A stretch of DNA of 64,000 nucleotides from Mesodorylaimus sp. YZB2_4 (Eukaryota > Nematoda > Enoplea > Dorylaimida > Dorylaimidae), in NCBI GenBank assembly GCA_030248295.1, contig JASANH010001508.1, positions 620,001 through 684,000 of the forward strand. The letters run 5' to 3'. The notes beneath the pieces are model-generated. The model saw nothing but the letters and a program-made list of their open reading frames with translations. It searched no databases and had not been told where the DNA came from. A program made the position numbers and the translations under genes. How positions within the stretch are numbered: the first letter of the stretch is position 1; every line of letters starts with the position of its first letter. Positions 44,401-57,200 of the stretch are shown piece after piece.

Positions 44401-47400
44401 GTCAACATAGGCCGAGAATAAAAGGCCTAGAAAAATGAATATAGCCGAGATGAGATCGAGTGGATGGTGGCTTGGAGGAATAAGCTAGAAATCGGACCAT
44501 TGACTAGAAACAACTGCTAGTAAAGGGCCTCATAAAACGAATTCCGGACTTGGCACCTCCGTTTTTAGACTTTATTGCTTCTCCGTCGACCAGTTCCGCG
44601 GCGTCGGCCGCCCGTGGGTTCTTCGAGGCAAGAAAACCAATGAAGCTGCTCCAGAGCCCTCGCTTTTGATGACTACGTCTACGTCCTAATACGCATGGGA
44701 AACGAAGCTCGGCAATGAGTAGACTGGCGGAAGGGGTGCGTTAAAAGCGAGTTCTCTTTCCTCTATCAATCGAAGAACACAAGGAAAGACGACTGCCGAC
44801 ACGAGCATGAAGGATCGAATTGTAGGCAAAACTCTAGCGACTTATTATCCTAACATGCGCGGACCAACCGTAGATGGCGAAAGGGTTCTAGCCCCCAGGT
44901 ATTCTCCTACGGAAATTTTGTATTATTCTCTTTCCTCTCCTCATGAAGCCAAACACCACCCGCACACAGTCAAGAATTATGACCAGAAGGGCGGATATTA
45001 GAGACGAGGTCGACCACTAGGCTAGCTCGACCGCTTATCACTTATTCAATCCAATTCGTTTTCGGTAGCCGAGTAGAATGTTTTCTCAAAGGCGTTCTTC
45101 CCACCATTGGGGGGGGGGGCATTCGCGAGTTTCAAGCTTCCAAATAAGGCTCTAGACCGCCAGTGGCAACACGTGCCTGTCCTGGCTTAGATGAAACTGT
45201 TTTTAACATGACCAAATAAAAGGGATATTGACACTAGTTTTTCTATTTCGCTATCCAGAAACCACTGGCTTTATTGATGCCAAAGACCAAATAAGGGATG
45301 CTTATTACGAATTCTCGATTCGAGCCTTCTCCCCATCCAAGCGATAACCAAAAGAAGACATCTTTGGCAATATTGACTGATCTTTATCCGAGCGTGAGCT
45401 TTGCTTATGAAAAGCCTGGGGGAAAAAACGAGAGCGCATCGCTGGATGGCACCAATTTTTCTGGCAAGCTCCGACCATCGAAACCTAGCTTCGTGATAAT
45501 TTTGCTATGATAGCTCTCATTGACTTTTCTCGCATAAATTTTGCCTTCAAGATGCGACCAAAGAAAACACTGACAACACTTCGAGCGGTCAGTCGTACAA
45601 ACGTGGCCACCCAGTTGTTACGCAGCAAAAATAGAAAATGCTACGAAGTCATTTATGGTCGTAGATCCCCAAAGAACTCATTTTTTCACATATGTGGAAG
45701 CAAAGGGGAAAATAATTTTTCCCTCTGAAACGAGCCATCGAAAAAATTAGTTGCCAATATTATAAACTGGAGGTTAGGTTGAAAAAAGGCCAGAGTGACA
45801 AATGAGTCTATTTGAATGAGAAATGGTGGCACTGACCCGAGTGAGTTAGGCTCCCGTTCTGGCGTCAAGGAAAGGCAGCACCAATCGGCAAACATTCTCA
45901 CCTTGGGACCATCGCCCGTATTGAATACATATCGTAGCTTGCCGCTTTTCAATTCCACTGCAAGAAAGTCCTTGCTTCGGCTGCTTCGTCCAAATACGAG
46001 AAGACCATTGGCCTCGAACGTGCGAAAATGGAAGGACATTTGATAAGTGGATGATGAAAATGCCACGGAATCTGTTTCGGGGAAAGCCACATAGGCGTCC
46101 CTTGTTGTGAAAGTGACCGGATTCTCGTAAGTCGTTCTTCGAAAGCCGATGTTTGCCGTCGATCTGACATTACCACCATCACTCTTGTTTCCTGGGGCTC
46201 TTCTTCCCTTCCCGTCGGCTGTGCTCGTGTACAGACGCTCGAAGACGTCGAAGTGATTGAATCGGAAAGCAGCCATCTGACCTTCAAACCCGTTCATGGA
46301 AGCGAATGCCGATGATAGGTTCTCCTCGGCGATCTGACCAGCCCAAAATGTGTCGTATTGCAGTGTGGTCATTGGGAAAGGAATCTCGGCTGCAATAGCA
46401 AGGCGGTTGTGAACGACAGGTCGTAGGGCATGGGGAAGAGACCTTGACGGCATGAAGAGTAGTTTTGAGCAAGCTCTAAGAGGTAGGCACTCGACAAAAA
46501 TCACAAGCTGGGCATCTCAAAAGTCGAAGGTCCTTTGCTGTAAGAGCCCATTGTTTCATTCGTGTTTCTCTTCCCGTACAGTACTCTGTGCATATACCAT
46601 TCATATATATATACCATCACAAGCTTTCAGCTTATCATTTCTGTTTATATGTACTTCATAATGGTCTTATTCCCACCTGGGTACAAAAACATGCAAGTTT
46701 TTTGTGTTCTTGTAGTGAGCACAGCCGCGTTTGGAGTGCGACTGTGAACACTGCCTTTCTTACGGACAACCCTACCTATGGCAGGACTTTCTTGGTCCAC
46801 GAGCATCTCGACTCTTCGATCTCGTCTCTTGACCTTGGCAGTGTGCCAACGATCGTCGCTTAGCGAAGTGCCCCAGAAGAACGGCTAAAACAAATTAAAA
46901 CTCTCGTTTTTCAAAGAGATCGACACGAAAGGCAAAAGTCGGATACCTGACCCGACTTTCCCAAATTGATTTGATACTCGAGCACTCCATTCGACAAGCG
47001 TAATTCGATGCTCTGCTGCGAATTTGATGAAGTGGCAGCCACAAGCAAGCCGGACGGCCAGGATGTTCGAAACTTGACACTAATGTCCTCGGCTTCCGAT
47101 TTCACTGGTTCGTCTAAGCCGACTCGGAAAAAGTCGCCTGACTTGAAATTTATGATTGTCGGTTCCGACTCGCAAGTATCGCCATCGTAGAATGTTGGCG
47201 TACAGTCACACGTGTAGCGATTATAGCCTTCGCGACAGACCCCCTCATTTTTGCAAGGCCCGCTCGAGCAAGGTGAGAGAGTTTCGAAACAGCCAAGTTG
47301 AATGTTCGACGACCTCGGCTTCGTAGCTAATGAGCTGACCAAGTCGACCACGAGACCGTTCAGGCGCAAGTCTCGAAAACAACCGATAAAACCACGTCGG

Positions 47401-50400
47401 AGTGTGACTGTATGCACGGAGGGAAAAGTCAGTTCGCTGCCATTCCAGGGGATTCCGCCAACGAATAAAGTTTCTCCTTAAATAATCGCAATAAATGCGG
47501 CAGAGATCACATTTAGTCTGTGGCTCTCCTTACCTAGGTCGAGTCGTCTTCCTTTTCCGGGCGTGGCGAAGTCAGTGGACAGGTGGTCGACACTGACTCG
47601 TCCTTCCCTTCCTTCTCTGTGCACTGTTACCGTGTGCCATCGTTGTCCGTCGTTCACTGGTTCGGCCGTTGCTTGCAAACGCAACACTCCAGATCCCAGG
47701 TTCATCACGAAGTACACTTGGCCATCGACCAACTCGAAGGCCACGAAGTCCGTTTCGTTCCGGTCTTTCGGTCCATTGTACAGGATCAATCCATCCGGTT
47801 CGTTGGTCCGAAACTTAAAGCTGATCGAACCTTGCCTAGGCGCTTGCCAACCTGGTGTTAATCGAAGGTAGGAATCCGGGTCCAGGAAAGATAGTGGTTC
47901 GGGGGCATGCTTTTCTCGACAGCTATCGTACGACAGATTGCCATAAGTTCGAAGGAAGGCGCTTTGTTCTGGTATCTTGGCTAACTCCAGGAAATCCAGC
48001 ACGCGACCAGAAACATTGAATCGCACCTGAAAGTAAAGAAGGGTCGTGATCAGTTCTGACATGTGACAGTGTGAGGTGCCTTGCAAAGTTAGCCAATGCA
48101 GTCACGCTGGTTTAACACAAGGACGCTTCGCGACCAGGGTGCACGCAACGGTTCCAAATAATATATTACCTTTGTCAAACAGCCCACGAAATTGGAAGTT
48201 TCTAAGACCTGAGGGAAACGACTGAGATGATTGATCGGACTAGGGGGTGCGCCTCCGACGTAGACCAGTGTTCCTGTCAGTTGATCGAATTGACCCGGTA
48301 AGTCCTTGATGTCGTAATGCGAATCGTCGACTACCACCGATAACTAAAAAACAAAATGCCTTCATTTTCATGCATATATGGCCCGCGAGCAGATGGCAGC
48401 GGACGACACATGAGCATATCGGGAAAAAGTAAACCTGAAATAAAATTGGGGCAACAGCGTTTCGAACTGCTACTTCATCAAAGTCTGAATTTCAACATCA
48501 AATCATTGGACTTTCATTAATCATTTCTGGACTGTGATAAAGTAGCACCGAGTATGACACCGGGGGTATCCGACAGGCATTACCAAACAAGGGCATTCGT
48601 TCGGGGTTAAAACACAGGACTCGTACGAGGACATCAAGGAAACACGCGTGCTCCTGATAGTTTCTTTTGTATACTTACGTGAATAGAGCTGAGAACTTTC
48701 GTGTGCTGAAATGCAAAAAAAAGAATAAAGTCGAAGCCATTTGTGTAGACATATGCCAGCTGTGAGCACGTGTCAGAGATTGCGGAAGAAAATGCGAGCA
48801 GATGTTTGGAAAGAAAGGCGACAGAGAAAGAGTACAGGGGGTGCCTGTGACTGCACATGTGCACTGGAACTAAAAATCTAGGATCCGGAGCTATCTGATT
48901 GTGAGCTTGATGTCGGCCTGTATAGTAAAACCGGACGGCGAAATGTTGATCTTATTTCATAAGCGATAGCGGCTTGGAAAAAGGCCTGGGCATGCATCGT
49001 CAAAGAATATCCAAGACCAAGATGCCTAAATGGTTTGTTACCGACACATACTTCTGCCAAATTAGTCTGCCCTCATAAGTCAATGAGCGCTTGTGTTACT
49101 GGTTCCACCCCACACCTTTTTTGCATACTTTTTTCAGGCGCCTATGCACTTCCACAGTGTGCCAGGAATTGTCATTGAACTTTACAGCGAATATTGATTT
49201 ATTACTGTAGAAATCGATGGTCGAAGGTGCTGCTCGTACGCTCAGTGTTCCCCCGCCAACATTTGATGTTGCCACGATCACACCTTCTTTCAAGGCTACG
49301 TGGAGGTAATCCTGAAAGAAAACATGCAAAGATAATCTCCAAGGTGAAAGGAACAAGATTTTGTCGTTGACAGGTTGTTTATGATAAAGGATTAGATCGA
49401 AGGATAATCAGGCACTCTTTTGAGAAATGCGAGCAGGATTTTAAAACCTTTCAGACCAATGCCAGGAGCATCGCCCCAATGCCCGCACTTGAACGAATCA
49501 CAGGCAATCAAATGTCGTCAAAGATATGCGCAGACATGAAGCAGATCGTCCCAACTTACCGTCTGATCACCGCAGTAGAATAACATTCCATTCATATGCC
49601 TTGTGCGAAATCGAAATGTCAGCCGTTCTTCTCTCGACATGAAACCATTTCTATTCTCAGTCAGATCGTACACTAAATATTCGCCACCAAAAAATGTTGC
49701 TTCAGGGAATTCGCGCTCTAAAAAACGCAACTATATGATATGCTAATTTGACCGGTTATGTCCAGTGACCCTTTTGACCGTATTCCATGCAACAAAACTG
49801 TTCCTACGTGAGTAGGGACCTTTGTGCTTGTAAGTCATTGATTGGCAATTGTCTGACGACCTTTAGGCCTGCTTAGGCCACCTTCTAGCGGACTTTGCAC
49901 TAGCATTGATTCCTTCTGCAAACAAGCTTGCAATTTTCAAGGTCGAAACAAATCTCATCAAGAGTCTTGCCTGCCCCATAAAAAGGTCTTGTATCTCGAC
50001 CACGTTTGCTCCCTTTCCGCGCTTCTGCACCGGCTGTAAGTATATACAGCGAATGCTTGGTATGCATGTCCGAGTGCATATGAGTACTGTACTTTGGGCT
50101 AATAGTACGATTTTTCTGAGACATGCCTTTAAAAAAAAGCTTTGCATTCCGAAATTGCCATTTCCCAAAAAAGGAAGATATGGTTGACGTTTCTTAATGC
50201 AAAACTGAGATAGAATCACGGCTGTAATTTTAGGATGGAAGCGTAGCTGGCACAAAATTGATCCTTTTAACAGCCCTTGGCCGTTTTTAGATGGGCCTGC
50301 ATTCATCATATTTCGATTCTATGCATGACATACGAGGGCCCGTCATCGCTGATCCGTATCGTGGCATAAGCGCTTATTTTTCTGTTTATTTCTTCCATAT

Positions 50401-52394
50401 CAGGGCTAAGCTAAACGAGGAAACAGAGATGATCAGTCAGCTTATGGAAGGCGGTCTGGCTTCATTCGCATTGATTCCTTCTCGCCTTTTCTTCTTTCAG
50501 CTTACAAATCGGTTCATTACGTTTGTGCGCTGGGCTCATCATCAAATGCCAACTCATATGCATAGCCCTAATCGTATGTGGCCACAAATTCGATTTCTAT
50601 TTCTGAAGATAACATAGCCGCGTTTTCGCCCAGTCCGCGCCAAATATGCAAAAGAGATGATGCGGACGCTCTCTCTCGCCGTGCTTGATCGAGCGCGCCA
50701 GTCCACGTGGCCAGTTCATCCATTCTCTCGTTTTTATGGTCGATCGACATTCGGCTAAACGCCAAAACTGTCCTAGCCTGCCAGAGATCAATCGGTAGGC
50801 GGTGGTGGCTATCTCACACACGGGTATGAATATGTAATTAATTTACGGGTGTCTAGCCGTTTTGACGAGTTCTCTCAAGCAAACGAGCCGGCACCATTGA
50901 AACGTATTATGATAACCCATACTGCCCGTTCAATTACGCGTCGACATTCTGCTCTTGAATTCTTGTCCGGCCGGCTTGGACTCGATTCAATGTTGTTGTT
51001 GATAAGGCACGTGACCATTCCCCCAAAATGTCTCTAGCTTATGTCGGAGGCTGGGACGTGATTTGGATCGAATTTCCGACGCATCCTCGGGGAGATGGAC
51101 GAGTCGCGACGTTTCCTCTCATCATTCACTAATCGTACAAATGCTACTCCCTCGACGCCAGAGGCAAGGCTGCTCTAATGAAAGGAGTTGATTAGCACCG
51201 CCTTGTGTAAACAAGCTAGTTCAGTACGGCCAACCAACAACGCATTACATTGAGGAGGGGTAAAAAATGAGTGTCAATATTTTTGCATCAAACCCATAAA
51301 CTGATGCAATCAACTGCTGACGTTCAAGCTTTGACGCCGTAGGCTGCATGAAAAAAATGGGCGCATGTAACAAGATTTTGAACGGTTCGCTGTTTGGCTC
51401 ATAAAGCGCTTTTGGTCACGTTTCTGCCTTTGGTCGATGAGTCAGAAAAAAGATATTGCTTAATCTAGCCGCCAACATGCTGCACAAACTGCCCCTATAA
51501 AGCACCTATAATGTCTCATTGACGTGTCCTTCGTCTTTGCGAATGCATGGAATAAGTAACTCGAGGACTGTTTAGTCGTAACTTACCTGACATGCATTGA
51601 TCGCCGATAAAGTCCGTATAGTTACAATTGCACTTGGGTCCTTCGTCAGTGCTGTAACACATTCCACCATTCCTACAGAACTCTTTCTGACAGTAATCAT
51701 CGTCCGACTCGCGAGCCCCTTCAATACGTAGTAAATGTGGCGAAGTGATACCATGAGGCATTGTTCGATATACCAAGTTCCGGAACTCGCCGGAGAAGTG
51801 CATAACTTTTTGGGCGGTGGGAGAGGAAAGACGAGCAGGAGGATAATCGACGGGTATGCCACCCACGAACACATCGCTGTTCGTTTCGTATCTTCCGAAC
51901 ACAAAGTCTTGCTGTGTCTCCAAACGATCATCAGCAACCTGGTCGTCCACTCTTAATCGAACAGTTTCCCAGAAATGATACAATTCTACTTTGTGCCATT
52001 GACCGTCATCGAAACGCTTCTGATCGATGCGCAGGCTACGCGGTGATCGGTGACGCGGTTCTTCCCTTCCCACTTTGAAATTTAGTTGAACGTGGCCACT
52101 GACTAGAGTGATTTCGTAGAAGTTACTCACACCTCCATCGTCGGTGTACAAGAGCAAAGCATTGTCCTGTCGAGTTTTGAAATCGAATGTCAGCAAATTT
52201 TCAAAAGTGGGGTGCCATTTTGGGAAACGAACGTAAGAACGGTCGGAGCCTTCTAGCACAAAGGCTTCGCTCACATTGTCTTTACAGAAAGATGTGAGAA
52301 ATAAAATAACAGTAAACAGGGTCGATAAATCATAAGGGGCACAAGACAACCACTTGAATTCAATCGACTGCATTTGACCAACTTTATTGCTCAT
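41423..52394 (-). CDS. nrx-1: Alpha-neurexin, complete
   Basis: Fifteen exons join in phase: 52394-51587, 49717-49560, 49311-49129, 48343-48170, 48026-47534, 47476-46947, 46884-46776, 46389-45902, 43913-43589, 43535-43416, 43360-43179, 43102-42928, 42876-42485, 42427-42292, 42225-41423; about 1691 residues. Order: hydrophobic leader (FTVILFLTSF), LNS1, EGF1 (FCRNGGMC), LNS2, LNS3, EGF2 (CSSGPCKNEGVC), LNS4, LNS5, EGF3 (CANGGIC), LNS6, an acidic cysteine-containing stalk, a Pro/Thr-rich stalk, a transmembrane helix (VAIGLILMLILVVFLVF, about 1600-1617) and a 75-residue tail ending KEWYV, a class II PDZ ligand as in invertebrate neurexins. Neurexin is the presynaptic adhesion receptor for neuroligins and others. 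The start is ambiguous: ATG at 52394 or 52373. No beta-neurexin promoter is obvious. Introns of 1.9-2.0 kb follow exons 1 and 8. Confidence 0.95.
43914..45901. other. Large neurexin intron (2.0 kb)
   Basis: Splits LNS5. Contains a 10-G run at 45110-45119 and several short open frames. I see no additional LNS-like exon in it. Confidence 0.6.
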
Positions 52395-54207
52395 AGATTT
52401 TCCAAGGACGAGGTTCCTGAAACGAAAAAGAAGACTAATATGGAGCTAGCGCGGCCCAGCCGCACTGATGGGTGGGGGGGCGATAACATTATCAAAGGCA
52501 GCCAGTTTCGGTTTTCCTGTGAAACGCATGACGTGCTGAGCATGATACAGGAAGAACCTGAAGAAGGGGGCTACAAACAGGTGATTGCCATGGACCCCAC
52601 AGTATCGCCACACTCGATGTGAGTACCCACTTGATTAGTCAAGACCCGCAAGATCAGTCCTACCTAAGTAGCGTCTCCAGCCATTCCACTAATGCATTTG
52701 CATCCGTTTGTTCTATAACGATTGGCGAAAGGCCAATCGCACAGGGGGATGTCGTATCATTGCGGCTCGTCGCTTTTTCAACCCAGATTCTATGACGAAT
52801 AAGGTTATGATTTTCGGACTCCCCAGTGATTTTCGTGGACTTTATCACGTCCAAATGGCGCGTTATTGCGGTGACAATGGGTGGCAGGCTTGGAGGATGG
52901 CGTCAAAGATGCAATTGATAGGAGTCTCAATATGGCAGACTGTCCGCGTCCACCACTCGACTAATATACTTGGCACCACTGCTCGCATCTATGACCGATA
53001 TACATGGGCTTTTTTCTATTTCGCATTTCAGCAAAAGTCTTGGTGACAATAGATTCTATTCTTCTCCAGGGATAAGCGTCGTTTCACTGCAGCCAATGCG
53101 ACATAATCAACGTCTGGACGCGTGCCGGCGCCGCCGCAAAATGACCAAAGTCGTCTGCACTTTGTACACGCGTTGGCACATGGCACCGACAGCTGCAGCG
53201 TGAGACCATAACGGGCGTCGGCCGAAACTGTTTCCGTCTCCTAGAGAGGACGTAAAATGGCAAGCAGCCCAAATATAGAATATTACGCGCAGTCAATCGA
53301 AAGTGAAAATAGAACGGCTGGTGACGTGCCGCGACATCTGCTCAATCCGCTTCTATGGACATAGCCAAACGGATGGGCTTCGATCAGTTCCTTTACGCGA
53401 CCACCCTCCATCGTCTTCCTCTTATAAAGCCATGACGACGCGTATGCTTTGCAGCCCAAACACCGAGTACCTATCGGTCATTTTCGCGCCCTAGGAACAC
53501 GCTTCTCCTACAACAACCAACAACAGCCTCCCCACGGCAGGTGGGATTGGTAGCTATAGAAATGACTCGCCCGAAACAAAAAGGATAGCAAGAAACAACT
53601 TCCTCTTCATCCGGTTTTTATTGTACTTCAAAACTGGACAGCCAACCCGAACGGGTCCCCTTGTGCCTGTACTATAGTGTGGGTAAGCCATTCTTCGTCC
53701 ACTCTGTGCCCCTCCATAAATGGAAATATGGGACCCGCAAGCTGGCGGACAACATTCAAAAACAACCTCGCCCTTCCAGCACCCAAAACAAAACACATGT
53801 AGCTCGGGTGTTTTTGTGGAAGCAGCTAGCGTCTGGCCAATATTTTCAAGTGTCCGTAAAGGCAAGTCGATCCGCAGGGAAGACGCCCAACTGTCGAACT
53901 AGCCCGTCCCTATATAGTCTACTTGGACACTAGCACCAACGAGTCCATGATGAAAAGTCGATGCAAACTTGATAAAACGATCCTTATCAGGAAACAACAT
54001 TACTTCGGAACTGTCCTCAAATCACTCTACTCCTCATTTTTCACACACTTGACATTACCTAAGCGAGATCTAGTCAGCACACTAGAAACCAGGCCGCGCT
54101 ATTACACCATAGGCCTCACATAATGACACTCTTTCGCCGTCGCTATTGTCATCTTTTTAGGTGTCAAGCAGGTGCTCGCGATTGGCGAGGTCCTTTGTTC
54201 TTTCCGT

Positions 54208-54240
54208 CCTGGCCATTTGTTCCAGGAACAAATGGCCAGG
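54208..54240. repeat. Near-perfect palindrome, 16-bp arms
   Basis: CCTGGCCATTTGTTCC, one A, then GGAACAAATGGCCAGG. The arms are exact inverses. Confidence 0.85.
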
Positions 54241-57200
54241 TCGGAAGTTCAAGATGGTTCCTCGGTGCAAATTTCACCCCCGCTTTCTTAAACAGTTGAG
54301 TCACGCGCAGTAGAGCAGAGTCATATGAGTAAAGCAGATAAAAGCTTTCGCGAAAATTCCAAGTGAAAGTAATGCTTGATTCCTGTTTTTATAAAAACAA
54401 AAAGACTCCTTTTAAATGGATGTAAATATTGATCAGAAATAGGACATCCGTTTCTATTTTAGTCTTTTCCGACCTCAATGTTGGTTATCGTATCGCGTTA
54501 CCCGACGGCACTTGGATTGGAATTCTAATCTAACTGCCAAAGAATGCTTTCGTCCGCTGGCCAGAATACTTTTTCTCATCTCCTTTTTGGCCCAGCCGCC
54601 CGTGTTCAAGGCGGCAGTGGCAACGAGCGCGTAATGAAACTTGGTCAAAGGAGCAATGGGTAGTGGCCAAAAATGGCAACGGTGGCTTTTCATTTGGTAA
54701 CTGGACTCTCGTTTATTACATAATAGGAACCGGGCTAGGACACTAGCTCGGCTGGAGACCAGGGGCTTATTTCAATTTGTTCGACTTCTCAATATTGGAA
54801 TGAGAGATATACAGAAGCTGTTTCCCACCAGACCTCCCAACCTTATCGTCCCTCTTCCCCGGCGGCCAAAGAGCGATGAAATTCAATTAGCATCGACACA
54901 CGCATAAAGAAAGAACCGCCCTTTCGCAGAACAATGAGACCAGCACCGGGCGCTTGTCCAAGTGAAAAAATTTTGGACTACTTTCATGGGTTTCCTACTT
55001 TTTGTTCAAAAAAGGTCCAATTCGAAGAGCCTAGTTTTGTGCAAGAGCATAAAAATGGGCACGAACCTTGCCGATGGCGAGAAGCAAAGTCTTTTCAACC
55101 GCGTCTGCGCCTCAACCGGACAAACAAAAAACGAGGACTCGCACCGTTTCCATCTTTCATCCTCTTGGCAACCGAGTTCAAAACTAAATGCGTTTTCCCA
55201 TTTCTCGTCAGGCACCAGTCCGGGTATTATGTGTCATCGTCGTCATACAGACGGAGGGTTTGAGTGACGATCAGTTGAGGCGGAACAGAGAATAGTTATG
55301 CTTACATGAGCAAACCCAATTCGGCCTCCAATCAAGACAGCCTTTAATAGTGGCCCAAAAATCCTTTGTGCGAACGCAAAAGTGGTTATTGGCAGAATGT
55401 GCAAGTTGGCGAGGGCTAGGGGGCAAGCGGAAGTCGGTTGGGCCTGAGACCAGTCGCGCCAAACAGAGTGCTCACAAACAAGCCCAAATGAAGAGACTGT
55501 CGTTTTCGAGATGAATAGGACGATCGGGAGTGATCAAAGAGAAAAGAGCATCATTGCAAGGCGCCTCTGAAAAACGAGACCCGCCATGTTCATGTCCAGC
55601 TATATTGACCCCTCGGGTACTGGTTCAGTCAGAGGCGTGTTCGTGCTCTAATCGCCATCCAATCCAGAATGAATGCAACAACGCGTGGCTGGAGCGGGCA
55701 CCTGCGGAAGCCACTTATCTCGAACATGTAATAAACGATCATATCGAACGGAGGCTATTTGTTTCACGACGGGAGAGAAGAGGCTCGATGTTCTCTTTCA
55801 TTGTGCCTCCTCCATGACAGCTTTCTTGGACCCATTCGTGGTCGCCCGCAACGACGTATTCATTTCTCGCAACGTTTCCGGCCTCCCAGGCGAAAGCAGT
55901 GCTCTTTGTCGCTCGGCCGATTCATTCAGTTATGATTAGACACCCAAAGCCCCATGAACTTGCTCCTAGCACACTGTTCGAGTCGCGTTAGGAGAGCGGG
56001 CAAAATCAATTTGTTTCCGCGGTCACCCACTCGCCACTCGTGTCGCGATGCGTCCCAAAACGGGACAGCCCGTTAGAGCATGGCTTTTAGCTGGCATATT
56101 TGGCCAGGGACAAGTCTACCGTCCTATGCATAATAGATTCCGGTGGACTCGGGGGTTGGAGGATGTCCAAGGGTCGATCGCGAGCACACTTGACCAATGC
56201 ACCAATCGGTCGCGCTTGACAAAAGCCTAATTATTCGAAACTATTAATCGGTCGTAGACCAGCTGACCAGACCGGCATGGCAGATGTCCAGAAGGCATCG
56301 GGATGATTGTAGTGGGTGAAACATAATCAAGTATGTGCATTCATTTGCCGTTATCCATTCCGCAAGCCGGACTCGATGGGACAGCTTAAATGCACGCCAC
56401 GAATACTCACTCTCTTGAAACTAACATCCTTCTTTCAACATTCCGCGAGAGCTGACGCTTTTTTCATTCATGACTTATTTAAAAGCTACCTTTTACACTA
56501 ATTGCACGGCCCTCACAAATGAAGACCGTTTAAAGAAACAAGACACTCGGACTCGTTCCACGTGCTGAGGGACTGTGCTAGTCACACAACGCAGTGCACA
56601 AGCACGCAAGCGCGAGTAGTCACGAGTAATGGTCGGACAAAGAGACCGAGATTGCAGAGCTTTCGTGACGTCAAGGACGACGAAAAGGTTCCTGCCCATT
56701 GCCCACCCGATGAACTCAAAGTGCTAATTCTATTCTTTTTAAAAAACTGTCCTTTTCCAACTAAATGTACAACTTTTGTGCGGGCTAAAAGCCGAATAGG
56801 AAGCATTGGCACGATGAAAAGGTCGCTCGAGTTCTCCAATGGCGTTAATCCAGTTTGCATTGGCATTTCATGGATAATAGAAACCTGCACTTTCTGCCCG
56901 AATCACCTGATTTAAAGCAGTAGGAACAAGTGGCACGCAAAGTTGGGCGGGAGAAGTCGTGGGTGCGAGGAAGCACTGTGGATTTCTGTGTGCAGAGCTA
57001 AGTTTCAATAGTCTAATCAAGAAACTTGGCGGCACTTACCTCGCTTCTCTTCGATTCTCCAGAGCATTGTCGTCTTCTGAGGGCAGGCAACAGGAGTCAA
57101 CTAGGTATTCGGAATCACTAGTGCGAACACGATGGCTTAGAAACGTCTTTTCTCGAATGCTGGGAAAATCAGAGTGTCAGGCCTACGAATCCGTGTGATC

